A stretch of 64,000 bases of DNA from Pseudomonas sp. B20(2017) (GTDB lineage Bacteria; Pseudomonadota; Gammaproteobacteria; Pseudomonadales; Pseudomonadaceae), in NCBI RefSeq assembly GCF_002113125.1, contig NZ_NEJP01000009.1, positions 1 to 64,000 of the forward strand, given 5' to 3'. The position numbers and the translations under genes were made by a program. This document shows, piece after piece, positions 40,558 through 50,667 of the stretch; position 1 is the first letter of the stretch, and each line of letters begins with the position of its first letter. The notes under the pieces were generated by a model, which saw only the letters and a program-made list of their open reading frames with translations, was not told the origin of the DNA and searched no databases.

Positions 40558-40824
40558 AGGAGATACCTGTACTGGGGACGGAAAACTGCGGAGCATTATA
40601 GAGCCGCGCACCGCGCCTGGGCACTCGTTAAAAAATCCGGCCGACGACCGAAGGCCCTGAAACGCGCTTCGCCGACGGCCTGCAGCCCTTTGTCACACCG
40701 TGTGTTTGGGCGCATCTGCCGCACTGCGCTACAATCCTGCGCCTTTGCTGCCAGTCGGCTTAAATTCATTGATATCGAGCCGCGGAGCTTCAGTTCGCGC
40801 CGATCTGTATCGCGAGGTCACCCC

Positions 40825-41688
40825 ATGGTGCACAGCATGACCGCCTTCGCCCGCGTCGAAAAAGCCGGCGTTCAGGGCACCCTGAGCTGGGAGCTGCGCT
40901 CGGTCAACAGCCGCTACCTGGAACCCCACCTGCGCCTGCCGGAGTCGTTTCGCGACCTCGAAGGCGCCGTCCGCGAAGCCCTGCGCCAGGGCCTGTCGCG
41001 CGGCAAACTGGAATGCACCCTGCGTTTCACCGAGGAAAGTACCGGCAAGCCGCTGCAAGTGGATCGCGAGCGCGCCGCGCAACTGGTCGCCGCTGCCGAA
41101 ACCGTCGCTGGCCTGATCAAGAATCCGGCGGCGCTGAACCCGCTGGAGGTGCTGGCCTGGCCGGGCGTACTGGTCGCCGACGCCACCGACCCGCAGGCGC
41201 TGAACGCCGAGGCGCTAGCCCTGTTCAATCAAGGTCTGAACGACCTCAAGGCCGGCCGCGAGCGCGAAGGCGCGGAGCTGGCCCGCCTGATCAACGAACG
41301 CCTGACCTCCATCGAGGAAGACGTGGTGACCCTGCGCGAACTGGTTCCGCAAATGCTCGCCACCCAGCGCCAGAAAGTCCTCGACCGCTTCGCCGACATG
41401 AAGGCTGAGATGGACCCGCAGCGCCTGGAACAGGAAATGGTGATGCTCGCGCAAAAGAGCGACGTGGCCGAAGAACTGGATCGCCTGAGCACCCACATCA
41501 TCGAAGTTCGCCGGGTCTTGAAGTCCGGCGGCGCCGCCGGCCGGCGCCTGGACTTCCTGATGCAGGAGCTCAACCGCGAAGCCAACACACTGGGCTCCAA
41601 GGCCTTCGACCCGCGCAGCACCCAGGCGGCGGTCAACCTCAAGGTGTTGATCGAGCAGATGCGCGAACAAGTGCAGAATATTGAGTAA
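40825..41688 (+). CDS. yicC: YicC-family endoribonuclease
   Basis: 287-residue protein of the YicC family, shown in E. coli to be an endoribonuclease that helps degrade some small RNAs. The N-terminus MVHSMTAFAR and the C-terminal block RRLDFLMQELNREANTLGSK are characteristic. GAGG lies before the ATG at 40825. The reading frame extends artificially upstream to 39856 but that part is antisense to rph. Twelve bases separate it from gmk. Confidence 0.94.
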   Translation: MVHSMTAFARVEKAGVQGTLSWELRSVNSRYLEPHLRLPESFRDLEGAVREALRQGLSRGKLECTLRFTEESTGKPLQVDRERAAQLVAAAETVAGLIKNPAALNPLEVLAWPGVLVADATDPQALNAEALALFNQGLNDLKAGREREGAELARLINERLTSIEEDVVTLRELVPQMLATQRQKVLDRFADMKAEMDPQRLEQEMVMLAQKSDVAEELDRLSTHIIEVRRVLKSGGAAGRRLDFLMQELNREANTLGSKAFDPRSTQAAVNLKVLIEQMREQVQNIE

Positions 41689-42321
<633 letters not shown>

Positions 42322-42389
42322 AACAGCACTTCCCAAAACCGCTGCAAGGGCTTTACATTGGCACTTGCAGCGCGTTGAAGAGTCTGGTC

Positions 42390-42426
42390 AAAAAATCAGC
42401 GCTTCCCTAATCGCTGGTGATTTTTT
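42390..42426 (+). terminator. Terminator between gmk and rpoZ
   Basis: AAAAAATCAGCG pairs with CGC..TGATTTTTT (9 bp plus an interrupted inner stem), ending in a run of Ts. A second, 8-bp stem (GCTGCAAG 42341-42348 / CTTGCAGC 42364-42371) lies just upstream. The next gene, rpoZ, must then have its own promoter or depend on read-through. Confidence 0.75.
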
Positions 42427-42489
42427 AAACTGTTGAGTCCGCTCGCCCAACCGGGCAGCGCGCATATTGCATTCGCTCCGAGGAATACC

Positions 42490-42753
42490 ATGGCCCGCGT
42501 AACCGTTGAAGACTGCCTAGAACACGTGGAAAACCGCTTTGAGCTGGTCATGCTCTCTACCAAGCGTGCCCGTCAACTGGCCACCGGCGGCAAAGAGCCC
42601 CTGGTTCAGTGGGAAAACGACAAACCGACCGTAGTTGCGCTGCGTGAAATCGCTGAAGGCCTGATGAGCTACGAGTTCATCGCCGAGCAGGAAATCGTCC
42701 ACGAAGACCCGGTCTTCGCTGCGTTCGAGGACGAGTCCAACGAGGCCGTCTAA
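42490..42753 (+). CDS. rpoZ: RNA polymerase omega subunit
   Basis: 87-residue omega subunit, which helps assemble the beta' subunit and forms part of the ppGpp binding site in proteobacteria. The start [20 protein letters not shown] is conserved, and ATGGKEPL is recognisable. GAGGA lies before the ATG at 42490. Followed by spoT after 57 bases, the usual arrangement linking omega with ppGpp metabolism. Confidence 0.97.
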   Translation: MARVTVEDCLEHVENRFELVMLSTKRARQLATGGKEPLVQWENDKPTVVALREIAEGLMSYEFIAEQEIVHEDPVFAAFEDESNEAV

Positions 42754-42810
42754 GCCTATGCCTGGTCGACGTAGCACGGCGCGGGATCACAGCCTACGGC
42801 AGGAGTTATC

Positions 42811-44916
42811 ATGCCGAGCATAGACGCCCTCGCCGATCGCTTATCGACCTACCTCGGCAACGACCAGGTCAACCTGGTCCGCCGAGCGTATTTCTACGCC
42901 GAACAAGCCCACGACGGCCAACGCCGCCGCAGCGGCGAGGCGTACGTCACACATCCTCTTGCCGTGGCAAACATTCTTGCCGACATGCACATGGACCATC
43001 AGAGCCTGATGGCCGCGATGCTGCATGACGTGATCGAAGACACCGGGATCGCCAAGGAAGCGCTGCAAGCGCAGTTCGGTGAAACCGTGGCCGAACTGGT
43101 CGACGGGGTCAGCAAACTGACCCAGATGAACTTCGAGACCAAGGCCGAAGCCCAGGCTGAAAACTTCCAGAAAATGGCCATGGCCATGGCACGCGACATC
43201 CGCGTGATCCTGGTCAAGCTCGCCGACCGCCTGCACAACATGCGCACGCTGGAAGTGCTGTCCGGTGAAAAACGCCGGCGCATCGCCAAGGAAACCCTCG
43301 AGATCTACGCACCCATCGCCAACCGGCTGGGCATGCATGCGATCCGCATCGAGTTCGAAGACCTCGGCTTCAAGGCGATGCACCCGATGCGTTCCGCACG
43401 GATCTACCAGGCCGTCAAGCGCGCCCGGGGCAATCGCAAGGAAATCGTCAACAAGATCGAAGAATCCCTTGGCCATTGCCTCGCCATCGACGGCATCCAG
43501 GGCGAAGTCAGCGGTCGCCAGAAACACCTCTACGGCATCTACAAGAAAATGCGCGGCAAGCGTCGGGCCTTCAACGAGATCATGGACGTCTACGCGTTCC
43601 GGATCATCGTCGACAAGGTCGATACCTGCTACCGCGTGCTGGGTGCTGTTCATAATTTGTACAAACCGTTGCCGGGGCGCTTCAAGGATTACATCGCGAT
43701 CCCCAAGGCCAACGGCTATCAGTCGCTGCACACCACACTGTTCGGCATGCACGGTGTACCGATCGAGATCCAGATCCGCACCCGTGAAATGGAAGAGATG
43801 GCCAACAACGGTATCGCCGCCCACTGGCTGTACAAATCCAGCGGCGACGAGCAGCCGAAAGGCACTCACGCCCGGGCCCGTCAGTGGGTCAAAGGCGTGC
43901 TGGAAATGCAGCAACGTGCCGGCAACTCGCTGGAATTCATCGAGAGTGTGAAGATCGACCTGTTCCCGGACGAGGTCTACGTGTTCACGCCCAAAGGCCG
44001 GATCATGGAGCTGCCCAAAGGCTCCACGGCGGTCGATTTTGCCTACGCGGTGCACACCGACGTCGGCAACAGCTGCATCGCCTGCCGGATCAACCGTCGT
44101 CTCGCACCGCTGTCCGAACCGCTGCAAAGCGGCTCCACGGTCGAGATCGTCAGCGCTCCCGGCGCGCGGCCGAACCCGGCGTGGCTCAACTTCGTGGTCA
44201 CCGGCAAGGCGCGGACGCACATCCGCCATGCGCTGAAACTGCAACGCCGCTCCGAATCCATCAGCCTCGGCGAACGCCTGCTGAACAAGGTGCTCAACGG
44301 CTTCGACAGCGCGCTGGAACAGATTCCGGCCGAACGCGTGAAGGCGATGCTCACCGAGTACCGCCTCGAACTGATCGAAGACCTGCTCGAAGACATCGGC
44401 CTGGGCAACCGCATGGCCTACGTCGTGGCACGTCGCCTGCTCGGCGAAGGCGAACAACTGCCGAGCCCGGAAGGCCCGCTGGCGATTCGCGGCACCGAAG
44501 GACTGGTCCTCAGCTACGCCAAATGTTGCACACCGATCCCGGGCGACCCGATTGTCGGTCACCTGTCGGCGGGCAAAGGCATGGTCGTGCACCTGGACAA
44601 CTGCCGCAACATCAGCGAAATCCGCCACAACCCGGAAAAATGCATCCAGCTCTCGTGGGCCAAGGATGTCACCGGCGAATTCAACGTTGAACTGCGCGTC
44701 GAGCTGGAACACCAGCGCGGCCTGATCGCCCTGCTGGCCAGCAGCGTCAACGCAGCCGACGGCAATATCGAGAAAATCAGCATGGACGAACGCGATGGTC
44801 GCATCAGCGTCGTCCAGTTGGTGGTCAGCGTCCACGACCGTGTGCACCTGGCCCGCGTGATCAAGAAACTGCGCGCCCTGACCGGAGTGATCCGCATCAC
44901 CCGAATGCGTGCATAA
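42811..44916 (+). CDS. spoT: Bifunctional (p)ppGpp synthase/hydrolase SpoT
   Basis: 701 residues. The HD hydrolase domain (about 20-180) keeps HDVIEDT, so ppGpp breakdown should be intact. The synthetase domain (about 200-350) has GYQSLHTTLFG. TGS (about 385-450, GSTAVDFAYAVHTDVG), helical and C-terminal ACT domains (about 625-700) follow. It sets ppGpp levels in response to starvation signals other than amino acid limitation. Operon rpoZ-spoT-ridA by spacing. Confidence 0.97.
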   Translation: MPSIDALADRLSTYLGNDQVNLVRRAYFYAEQAHDGQRRRSGEAYVTHPLAVANILADMHMDHQSLMAAMLHDVIEDTGIAKEALQAQFGETVAELVDGVSKLTQMNFETKAEAQAENFQKMAMAMARDIRVILVKLADRLHNMRTLEVLSGEKRRRIAKETLEIYAPIANRLGMHAIRIEFEDLGFKAMHPMRSARIYQAVKRARGNRKEIVNKIEESLGHCLAIDGIQGEVSGRQKHLYGIYKKMRGKRRAFNEIMDVYAFRIIVDKVDTCYRVLGAVHNLYKPLPGRFKDYIAIPKANGYQSLHTTLFGMHGVPIEIQIRTREMEEMANNGIAAHWLYKSSGDEQPKGTHARARQWVKGVLEMQQRAGNSLEFIESVKIDLFPDEVYVFTPKGRIMELPKGSTAVDFAYAVHTDVGNSCIACRINRRLAPLSEPLQSGSTVEIVSAPGARPNPAWLNFVVTGKARTHIRHALKLQRRSESISLGERLLNKVLNGFDSALEQIPAERVKAMLTEYRLELIEDLLEDIGLGNRMAYVVARRLLGEGEQLPSPEGPLAIRGTEGLVLSYAKCCTPIPGDPIVGHLSAGKGMVVHLDNCRNISEIRHNPEKCIQLSWAKDVTGEFNVELRVELEHQRGLIALLASSVNAADGNIEKISMDERDGRISVVQLVVSVHDRVHLARVIKKLRALTGVIRITRMRA

Positions 44917-44940
44917 CTCAAACAATACAAGGAGTCATAC

Positions 44941-45321
44941 ATGACCAAGACTGTTATCAGCAGCGACAAGGCCCCGGCCGCCATCGGTACTTACTCCCAG
45001 GCGATCAAGGCCGGCAATACCGTTTACATGTCGGGTCAGATTCCCCTCGATCCAAAAACCATGGAACTGGTCGAAGGCTTCGAAGCCCAGACCGTCCAGG
45101 TGTTCGAGAACCTGAAAGCCGTGGCCGAAGCTGCTGGCGGTTCGTTCAAGGACATCGTCAAGCTGAACATCTTCCTCACCGACCTGAGCCACTTCGCCAA
45201 GGTCAACGAGATCATGGGCAAGTACTTCGACCAGCCGTACCCGGCGCGCGCCGCCATCGGCGTGGCAGCCCTGCCAAAGGGTTCGCAGGTTGAAATGGAT
45301 GCCATTCTGGTCATCGAGTAA
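44941..45321 (+). CDS. ridA: RidA, 2-iminobutanoate/2-iminopropanoate deaminase
   Basis: 126-residue canonical RidA, hydrolysing reactive enamine/imine intermediates from threonine dehydratase and other PLP enzymes. [20 protein letters not shown] and the C-terminal [14 protein letters not shown] are conserved, with the catalytic Arg in PARAAIG. AGGAG lies 7 bases before the ATG. A second, shorter RidA-family protein is encoded in the dad operon at 14069. Confidence 0.96.
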   Translation: MTKTVISSDKAPAAIGTYSQAIKAGNTVYMSGQIPLDPKTMELVEGFEAQTVQVFENLKAVAEAAGGSFKDIVKLNIFLTDLSHFAKVNEIMGKYFDQPYPARAAIGVAALPKGSQVEMDAILVIE

Positions 45322-45393
45322 TGCGCACGGCGCGGCTTCAGACGCCGCGCCGACTGCTCTGCGGTAAAGAAAAGGTTTTGAAAGGATTCCACC

Positions 45394-46134
45394 ATGCGCA
45401 AAGCGCTTGCTCTCTCGCTGCTCGCCATTTTCCTCGGCGGTTGCGCCAGCAACCCTGCCGACCGTGACATCAGCGGCACCTGGATCAATCAGGTCGCCAT
45501 CGATGCCGCTGCCAAGGGCGGCCCCCTGCGCGAAGCGCTTCAGGCTTACGGCCCGAATCTGGAGTGGGACGTCAACACCAAGGCCGGCCAGGCCCGCTAT
45601 ACCAACGGTTTCGAAAACGTCGAAGGTCGCTTGCTCGGCGAACAGTCCGGCGTCTGGAAAGTCGACTTCTATGGCAGCTCCGCCAGCGAGCTGAAACGTG
45701 ACGGTGGCCAACTGCAACAAGCCGCCAACGACAACGAACCGGAACAGGTCTTCGACCGCGCGCAGATTCCGGTGCCGGAAGGCGCACCGATCGGTGCCAG
45801 CTTCGAACGCGCGCTGTATTCCGCTTATCTGGGCGGCAACTGGACGATCACCAGCGGCCAGGGCGAAGGCGCCACCGTGCAGTTCCAGGCTGACGGGCAA
45901 GTCTCCGGTCTGCCGGGTGCCGACCGCTATGCGCTGTGCCTCGCGGGCGATTGCGCGTCGATGAGCAGCGGCAACGACAGCATGTGGTTGCAGCAGAACG
46001 GCCAGGGCAACAACTGGATCTTTGTGCGCAAGGGCAAAGAACTGGAAATCCTGCAGGCCGTGAACACCGCGCTGGCGGACGAACAACCGCAGTTCACCCC
46101 GGGTGAGCGCAAGTGGTTGCTCGAGAAGCAGTAA
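45394..46134 (+). CDS. Putative lipoprotein
   Basis: 246-residue protein with a clear lipoprotein signal peptide (MRKALALSLLAIFLGGC, Cys17 as the lipidated residue). Asp or Glu is absent at +2 (Ala), so outer-membrane sorting is expected. No known enzymatic domain is recognised; the body is rich in small and polar residues and ends ERKWLLEKQ. Single gene between ridA and a REP doublet; AAGGAT lies before the ATG. Confidence 0.82.
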   Translation: MRKALALSLLAIFLGGCASNPADRDISGTWINQVAIDAAAKGGPLREALQAYGPNLEWDVNTKAGQARYTNGFENVEGRLLGEQSGVWKVDFYGSSASELKRDGGQLQQAANDNEPEQVFDRAQIPVPEGAPIGASFERALYSAYLGGNWTITSGQGEGATVQFQADGQVSGLPGADRYALCLAGDCASMSSGNDSMWLQQNGQGNNWIFVRKGKELEILQAVNTALADEQPQFTPGERKWLLEKQ

Positions 46135-46161
46135 CTCGGTTCTGAAGCTACAGAAATCCCA

Positions 46162-46252
46162 TGTGGGAGCGAGCTTGCTCGCGATGAGGCCATATCATTC
46201 AACATTTATGCTGACTGTTATGCCGCCATCGCGAGCAAGCTCGCTCCCACAG
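46162..46252. repeat. REP doublet
   Basis: TGTGGGAGCGAGCTTGCTCG and CGAGCAAGCTCGCTCCCACA are separated by about 50 bases, between the convergent stops of the lipoprotein gene and the epimerase-like gene. Confidence 0.85.
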
Positions 46253-46272
46253 TGGTTTGTGGCGCCTGGAAA

Positions 46273-47130
46273 TCAGCACTTACCTTCAAGAATCGCGGCA
46301 TACCCCTCGCGATAACTCGGATACTTCGGCACCCAACCCAGCGCCTTCGCCCGGGCATTGCTGCAACGCTTGCTGCCGGTGCGACGCACGCTCTCGTCTT
46401 CCGACCATTCGGTGACACCCAGGTACTCACGCAGCCACGCCACTACCTCGGCCAGCGGAGCGGGCGCATCGTCCACGCCGATATAGATGTCATCCAGCGC
46501 CACGCCCTTGCGATCCGCCTCCAGCAGATAAGCCATCAACCCCGCCGCGTCATCGGCATGGATGCGATTGCCATACAGCGGCGGATCGACCGCCACGCGA
46601 TAACCCCGACGCACCTGGGTCAGCAACCACTCACGGCCGGGGCCGTAAATGCCGGTCAGGCGCACGATGCTCGCGGGAATGCCGCTGTTGAGCGCAACCT
46701 GCTCGGCCTCCAGCATCACCCGACCGGAATAACCCGCAGCGACGGTTTCGGATTTTTCGTCGACCCATTCGCCGTTCTGCTGCCCGTAAACACTGCTGCT
46801 GGAAACGAACAGCAACCGCTCAGGCTCCTGACCGTAATCTTTCAGCCAACCCAGGACATGCTGCAAACCCTGCACATACGCCGCGCGATAACCGGCTTCA
46901 TCGTGATCGGTGGCCGCCGCGCTATACACCAGGTAATCGATAGCGCCCACCGGCCAGGTCTCGGGGCAATCTTCATTGAACAAGTCACCGGCCACACCGA
47001 TAACGCCGTCCGGCAAACGTGAAATATCACGGCGCAGGCCATAGACCTGGAAGCCGGCAGCCAGCAATTGCGTGGCCAGACGGCTGCCGACATCACCGCA
47101 ACCGGCGATCAAAACAGAAGGCGCGGACAT
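46273..47130 (-). CDS. NAD(P)-dependent epimerase/dehydratase family protein
   Basis: 285-residue extended short-chain dehydrogenase resembling YeeZ. The Rossmann motif is GCGDVGSRLATQLLAAG, an atypical GxGxxG-like form, and the active-site region is SSSSVYGQQNGEWVDE, where the usual YxxxK is only partly recognisable (GYSGRVMLEAE). The reaction is unknown. The ATG at 47130 has GGGAG 7 bases upstream; the preceding TTG codon is less likely. It is divergent from exbB. Confidence 0.85.
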   Translation of the reverse strand: MSAPSVLIAGCGDVGSRLATQLLAAGFQVYGLRRDISRLPDGVIGVAGDLFNEDCPETWPVGAIDYLVYSAAATDHDEAGYRAAYVQGLQHVLGWLKDYGQEPERLLFVSSSSVYGQQNGEWVDEKSETVAAGYSGRVMLEAEQVALNSGIPASIVRLTGIYGPGREWLLTQVRRGYRVAVDPPLYGNRIHADDAAGLMAYLLEADRKGVALDDIYIGVDDAPAPLAEVVAWLREYLGVTEWSEDESVRRTGSKRCSNARAKALGWVPKYPSYREGYAAILEGKC

Positions 47131-47222
47131 CAAAAATCTCCCATCGGAAAGCGACAGACTAGCCTCGGCAGGGGACGAGCGGCTAGCAATGAAGGAAAAA
47201 AAGCAACTCTATTACTTTTGTT

Positions 47223-47241
47223 AACAAGAATTACTTGCAAT
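47223..47241. promoter_or_regulatory. Candidate Fur box upstream of exbB
   Basis: Read on the minus strand, ATTGCAAGTAATTCTTGTT closely resembles pseudomonad Fur sites of the form GCAAATNATTCTCATT. It lies 78 bases before exbB, and iron repression of exbB-exbD-tonB is well known. Assigned by eye. Confidence 0.55.
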
Positions 47242-47318
47242 AATGCTGGCCACTTTTGTTCTCGGCCTCACGAGGCCTGGAAGAGCATTACCGTTTTTCT
47301 ATCTCAGGTCCGGCCAGC

Positions 47319-48272
47319 ATGACACGCATTCAAAACTCCGCTTCGCCAACCAACCGACCTCGCGCCTGGAGCGCTGTGGCTGCCCTGCTGCTCAGCCTGA
47401 TGCTGGCGCCAGTCGCCGCATTTGCTGACGCACAAGCCCCGGCCGCGCCAGCCGCCACTGAGCAAAGCGCTCCGGCCGCCGCACCGGCTGCGACCGACCC
47501 GGTGCAGGCCGTAGACGCCAGCGCCGCCGACGCGCCGGAAGTGCTCGAAGCCGACAACACCCTGGGCATGGCCCACGACCTGTCGCCATGGGGCATGTAC
47601 CAGAACGCCGACGTGATCGTTAAAGCCGTAATGATCGGGTTGGCCATTGCCTCGATCATCACCTGGACCATCTGGATCGCCAAGGGCTTCGAGCTGATGG
47701 GCGCCAAGCGTCGTCTGCGTGGTGAAATCGCTGCCCTGAAAAAAGCCGCCACCCTCAAAGAAGCGAGCGCCACCGCCGCGAAGGAAGGCACCCTCGCCAA
47801 CCTGCTGGTTCACGACGCCCTCGAAGAAATGCGCCTGTCGGCCAACGCCCGCGAGAAAGAAGGCATCAAGGAACGCGTCAGCTTCCGCCTCGAGCGTCTG
47901 GTTGCCGCCTGCGGCCGCAACATGAGCAGCGGCACTGGCGTCCTCGCCACCATCGGTTCCACCGCGCCGTTCGTCGGCCTGTTCGGCACCGTGTGGGGCA
48001 TCATGAACAGCTTCATCGGCATCGCCAAAACCCAGACCACCAACCTTGCCGTCGTAGCCCCGGGTATCGCTGAAGCGCTGCTGGCTACCGCACTGGGTCT
48101 GGTTGCGGCGATTCCTGCCGTGGTCATCTACAACGTGTTCGCCCGCTCCATCGCCGGTTACAAGGCTCAGGTGTCCGATGCGTCGGCAGAAGTCCTGCTG
48201 CTCGTCAGCCGCGACCTCGACCACCAGCCTGAGCGCAACAGCTCGCAACCGCACATGGTGAAAGTGGGGTAA
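47319..48272 (+). CDS. exbB: TonB system energiser ExbB
   Basis: 317-residue inner-membrane proton-channel component. It has an N-terminal signal-like segment and an Ala/Pro-rich periplasmic extension (about residues 37-85) typical of Pseudomonas ExbB, then three transmembrane segments of the MotA/TolQ/ExbB type, with GTGVLATIGSTAPFVGLFGT and GIAEALLATALGL. The ATG at 47319 is chosen by similarity; the longer frame from 47256 overlaps the promoter. First gene of exbB-exbD-tonB. Confidence 0.95.
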   Translation: MTRIQNSASPTNRPRAWSAVAALLLSLMLAPVAAFADAQAPAAPAATEQSAPAAAPAATDPVQAVDASAADAPEVLEADNTLGMAHDLSPWGMYQNADVIVKAVMIGLAIASIITWTIWIAKGFELMGAKRRLRGEIAALKKAATLKEASATAAKEGTLANLLVHDALEEMRLSANAREKEGIKERVSFRLERLVAACGRNMSSGTGVLATIGSTAPFVGLFGTVWGIMNSFIGIAKTQTTNLAVVAPGIAEALLATALGLVAAIPAVVIYNVFARSIAGYKAQVSDASAEVLLLVSRDLDHQPERNSSQPHMVKVG

Positions 48273-48278
48273 TCGGCC

Positions 48279-48707
48279 ATGGGCCTGCATTTGAAAGAAG
48301 GCGCAGACGACGATCTGGCCGAGAACCACGAAATCAACGTCACACCGTTCATCGACGTGATGCTGGTGCTGTTGATCATCTTCATGGTGGCCGCTCCGCT
48401 GGCCACCGTGGACATCAAGGTTGACCTGCCTGCCTCGACCGCCAAACCGGCGCCGCGGCCTGAGAAACCGGTGTTCCTCAGCGTGAAGGCTGACCAGCGC
48501 CTGTTCCTGGGCGATGACGAAGTGAAAGCCGAAACCCTCGGCGCCGCACTCGACGCCAAGACCCAGGGCAAGAAAGACACGACGATCTTCTTCCAGGCCG
48601 ACAAAGGCGTGGATTACGGCGACCTGATGAGCGTGATGGATAACCTGCGTGCCGCCGGTTACCTGAAGGTTGGTCTGGTCGGGCTCGAGAGCGCAGTCAA
48701 GAAATGA
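48279..48707 (+). CDS. exbD: TonB system protein ExbD
   Basis: 142-residue partner of ExbB with one membrane helix (about residues 25-45). The essential aspartate of the proton path is in INVTPFIDVMLVLLIIFMVA. Six bases separate it from exbB, and its stop overlaps the tonB start (ATGA). Confidence 0.95.
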   Translation: MGLHLKEGADDDLAENHEINVTPFIDVMLVLLIIFMVAAPLATVDIKVDLPASTAKPAPRPEKPVFLSVKADQRLFLGDDEVKAETLGAALDAKTQGKKDTTIFFQADKGVDYGDLMSVMDNLRAAGYLKVGLVGLESAVKK

Positions 48708-49450
48708 TCACGACGCGCCATAAGCTGACGCGTTACAGCGGTAGCCTGGCCGTGGTGCTGGGTGTTCACGCGCTGGCCATCGCGCTGGCGCTGAACTGGA
48801 CCGCCCGCCCGCCCATCGAATTGCCGCCGCAGGCAATGATGGTCGAGCTGGCACCGGTTCCGGCCCCGCCACCGCCCGCACCGCCGAAAGTCGTCACGCC
48901 ACCGCAGCCACCGGCTCCGGTCGAAGAACTGCCGATCCCGAAACTGGCCGAAGCGCCGAAAGCCGAGATCGCGGTGCAGAAACCGAAGCCCAAGCCAAAA
49001 CCAAAACCGCCGAAGCCGATCGAGAAGAAACTGCCCGATCCGCCGAAGGAGAAACCGTCCGAAGAGAAGCCGGCCGATACCCAGCCGACTCAGGCGCCGA
49101 CGGAGAAATCCGCCCAGCCTGCACCGGGCCCGTCGCCTGCACAATTGGCCGCCAAGGCCAGCTGGCAAGGCACCCTGCTCGCGCATCTGGCCAAGTACAA
49201 GAAGTACCCGGCCAGCGCTCAAGCGCGGGGCAAGGAAGGCTTGAACCGGTTGCGTTTCGTGGTCGATGGCGAAGGCAACGTGCTGTCGTTCGAACTGGTG
49301 GGCCGTTCCGGCAACGCCGATCTGGACCGGGCCACCCTGGAAATGATCCGCCGCGCCCAACCGCTGCCCAAGCCACCGGCCGACATGCTGACCAATGGCG
49401 CGATCGAAATTGTTGCGCCGTTTGTGTACTCGCTGGAACGCCGCCGCTAG
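48704..49450 (+). CDS. tonB: Energy transducer TonB
   Basis: 248-residue TonB: N-terminal membrane anchor (about residues 12-30), a long Pro/Lys/Glu-rich spacer (about 45-140, with KPKPKPKPKPP) that spans the periplasm, and a C-terminal domain with YPASAQARGKEGLNRLRFVV that contacts TonB-box receptors. It overlaps exbD by ATGA. The REP doublet at 49467 and a terminator at 49589 follow. Confidence 0.94.
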   Translation: MITTRHKLTRYSGSLAVVLGVHALAIALALNWTARPPIELPPQAMMVELAPVPAPPPPAPPKVVTPPQPPAPVEELPIPKLAEAPKAEIAVQKPKPKPKPKPPKPIEKKLPDPPKEKPSEEKPADTQPTQAPTEKSAQPAPGPSPAQLAAKASWQGTLLAHLAKYKKYPASAQARGKEGLNRLRFVVDGEGNVLSFELVGRSGNADLDRATLEMIRRAQPLPKPPADMLTNGAIEIVAPFVYSLERRR

Positions 49451-49466
49451 GAAACACCGCAAAACC

Positions 49467-49555
49467 TGTGGGAGCGAGCTTGCTCGCGAAGAGGCCTTGT
49501 CAGACAGGGCTGCTTCGACTGATACGCCGCTTTCGCGAGCAAGCTCGCTCCCACA
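49467..49555. repeat. REP doublet
   Basis: TGTGGGAGCGAGCTTGCTCG followed by an inverted copy about 50 bases later, between the stop of tonB and the terminator at 49589. Confidence 0.85.
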
Positions 49556-49588
49556 AGGTTCAGCGCCAACCGGAAGAATCCAGCCAAG

Positions 49589-49611
49589 AAGGCACCGAAA
49601 GGTGCCTTTTG
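49589..49611 (+). terminator. Terminator of the exbB-exbD-tonB operon
   Basis: AAGGCACC-GAAA-GGTGCCTTTT is a perfect stem closed by a GAAA tetraloop and followed by Ts. Confidence 0.9.
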
Positions 49612-49728
49612 CTTATCCATCCACGGCAAACCGGCATTGCCCGGTGTCGCATTCATCACTCAGTCTGATAACGTGCGTCTATCGATTGCAGCCGGTATGC
49701 TTGGCCCGCATCTTCATGGACGCTTGCT

Positions 49729-50658
49729 ATGACTCTCACAGAATTACGCTACATCGTTACCCTCGCCCAAGAGCAGCATTTCGGCCACGCGGCCGAGCGT
49801 TGCCACGTCAGCCAGCCGACCCTGTCGGTGGGCGTGAAAAAGCTTGAAGACGAACTCGGTGTGCTGATTTTCGAGCGCAGCAAAAGCGCCGTGCGCCTGA
49901 CCCCGGTCGGCGAAGGCATCGTCGCCCAGGCGCAGAAAGTGCTGGAGCAGGCCCAGGGCATCCGCGAACTGGCCCAGGCCGGCAAGAACCAGCTGACCGC
50001 CCCGCTGAAAGTCGGCGCGATCTACACCGTCGGCCCGTACCTGTTCCCGCACCTGATTCCGCAACTGCACCGGGTCGCCCCGCAGATGCCGTTGTACATC
50101 GAAGAAAACTTCACCCACGTGCTGCGCGACAAACTGCGCAACGGCGAGCTGGACGCGATCATCATCGCCCTGCCGTTCAACGAAGCCGACGTGCTGACCC
50201 TGCAACTCTACGACGAGCCGTTTTACGTCCTGATGCCGGCCCAGCACCCATGGACCCAGAAAGAATCCATCGACGCCGCCCTGCTCAACGACAAGAGCCT
50301 GCTGCTGCTCGGCGAAGGCCACTGCTTCCGCGATCAGGTGCTGGAAGCCTGCCCGACCCTGACCAAGGGCAACGACGGCGCCAAGCACACCACGGTCGAA
50401 TCCAGCTCGCTGGAAACCATTCGCCACATGGTCGCGTCCGGCCTGGGCATCTCGATCCTGCCACTGTCGGCGGTGGACAGCCATCACTACGCCCCGGGCG
50501 TGATCGAAGTGCGTCCGTTATCGGCGCCGGTGCCGTTCCGCACCGTGGCCATCGCCTGGCGCGCGAGCTTCCCGCGGCCGAAAGCCATCGAGATCCTCGC
50601 CGACTCCATTCGTCTGTGCTCGGTCGCCAAACCTGCCGCGCCGGTCACGGCCGGTTAA
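49729..50658 (+). CDS. oxyR: Hydrogen peroxide-sensing regulator OxyR
   Basis: 309-residue LysR-type activator of catalase, alkyl hydroperoxide reductase and related genes. The N-terminal helix-turn-helix is in HFGHAAERCHVSQPTLSVG, and the redox cysteines are exactly at 199 and 208 (GHCFRDQVLEAC), the E. coli numbering. It is separated by 9 bases from recG, an arrangement conserved in pseudomonads, so the two are probably co-transcribed. Confidence 0.97.
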   Translation: MTLTELRYIVTLAQEQHFGHAAERCHVSQPTLSVGVKKLEDELGVLIFERSKSAVRLTPVGEGIVAQAQKVLEQAQGIRELAQAGKNQLTAPLKVGAIYTVGPYLFPHLIPQLHRVAPQMPLYIEENFTHVLRDKLRNGELDAIIIALPFNEADVLTLQLYDEPFYVLMPAQHPWTQKESIDAALLNDKSLLLLGEGHCFRDQVLEACPTLTKGNDGAKHTTVESSSLETIRHMVASGLGISILPLSAVDSHHYAPGVIEVRPLSAPVPFRTVAIAWRASFPRPKAIEILADSIRLCSVAKPAAPVTAG

Positions 50659-50667
50659 GCCAGCGTC

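Noticed and set aside
42841..44925. 694-codon open frame antisense to spoT
   Set aside because: Frame-complement shadow of a GC-rich gene; low-complexity composition rich in His, Gln, Val and Asp.
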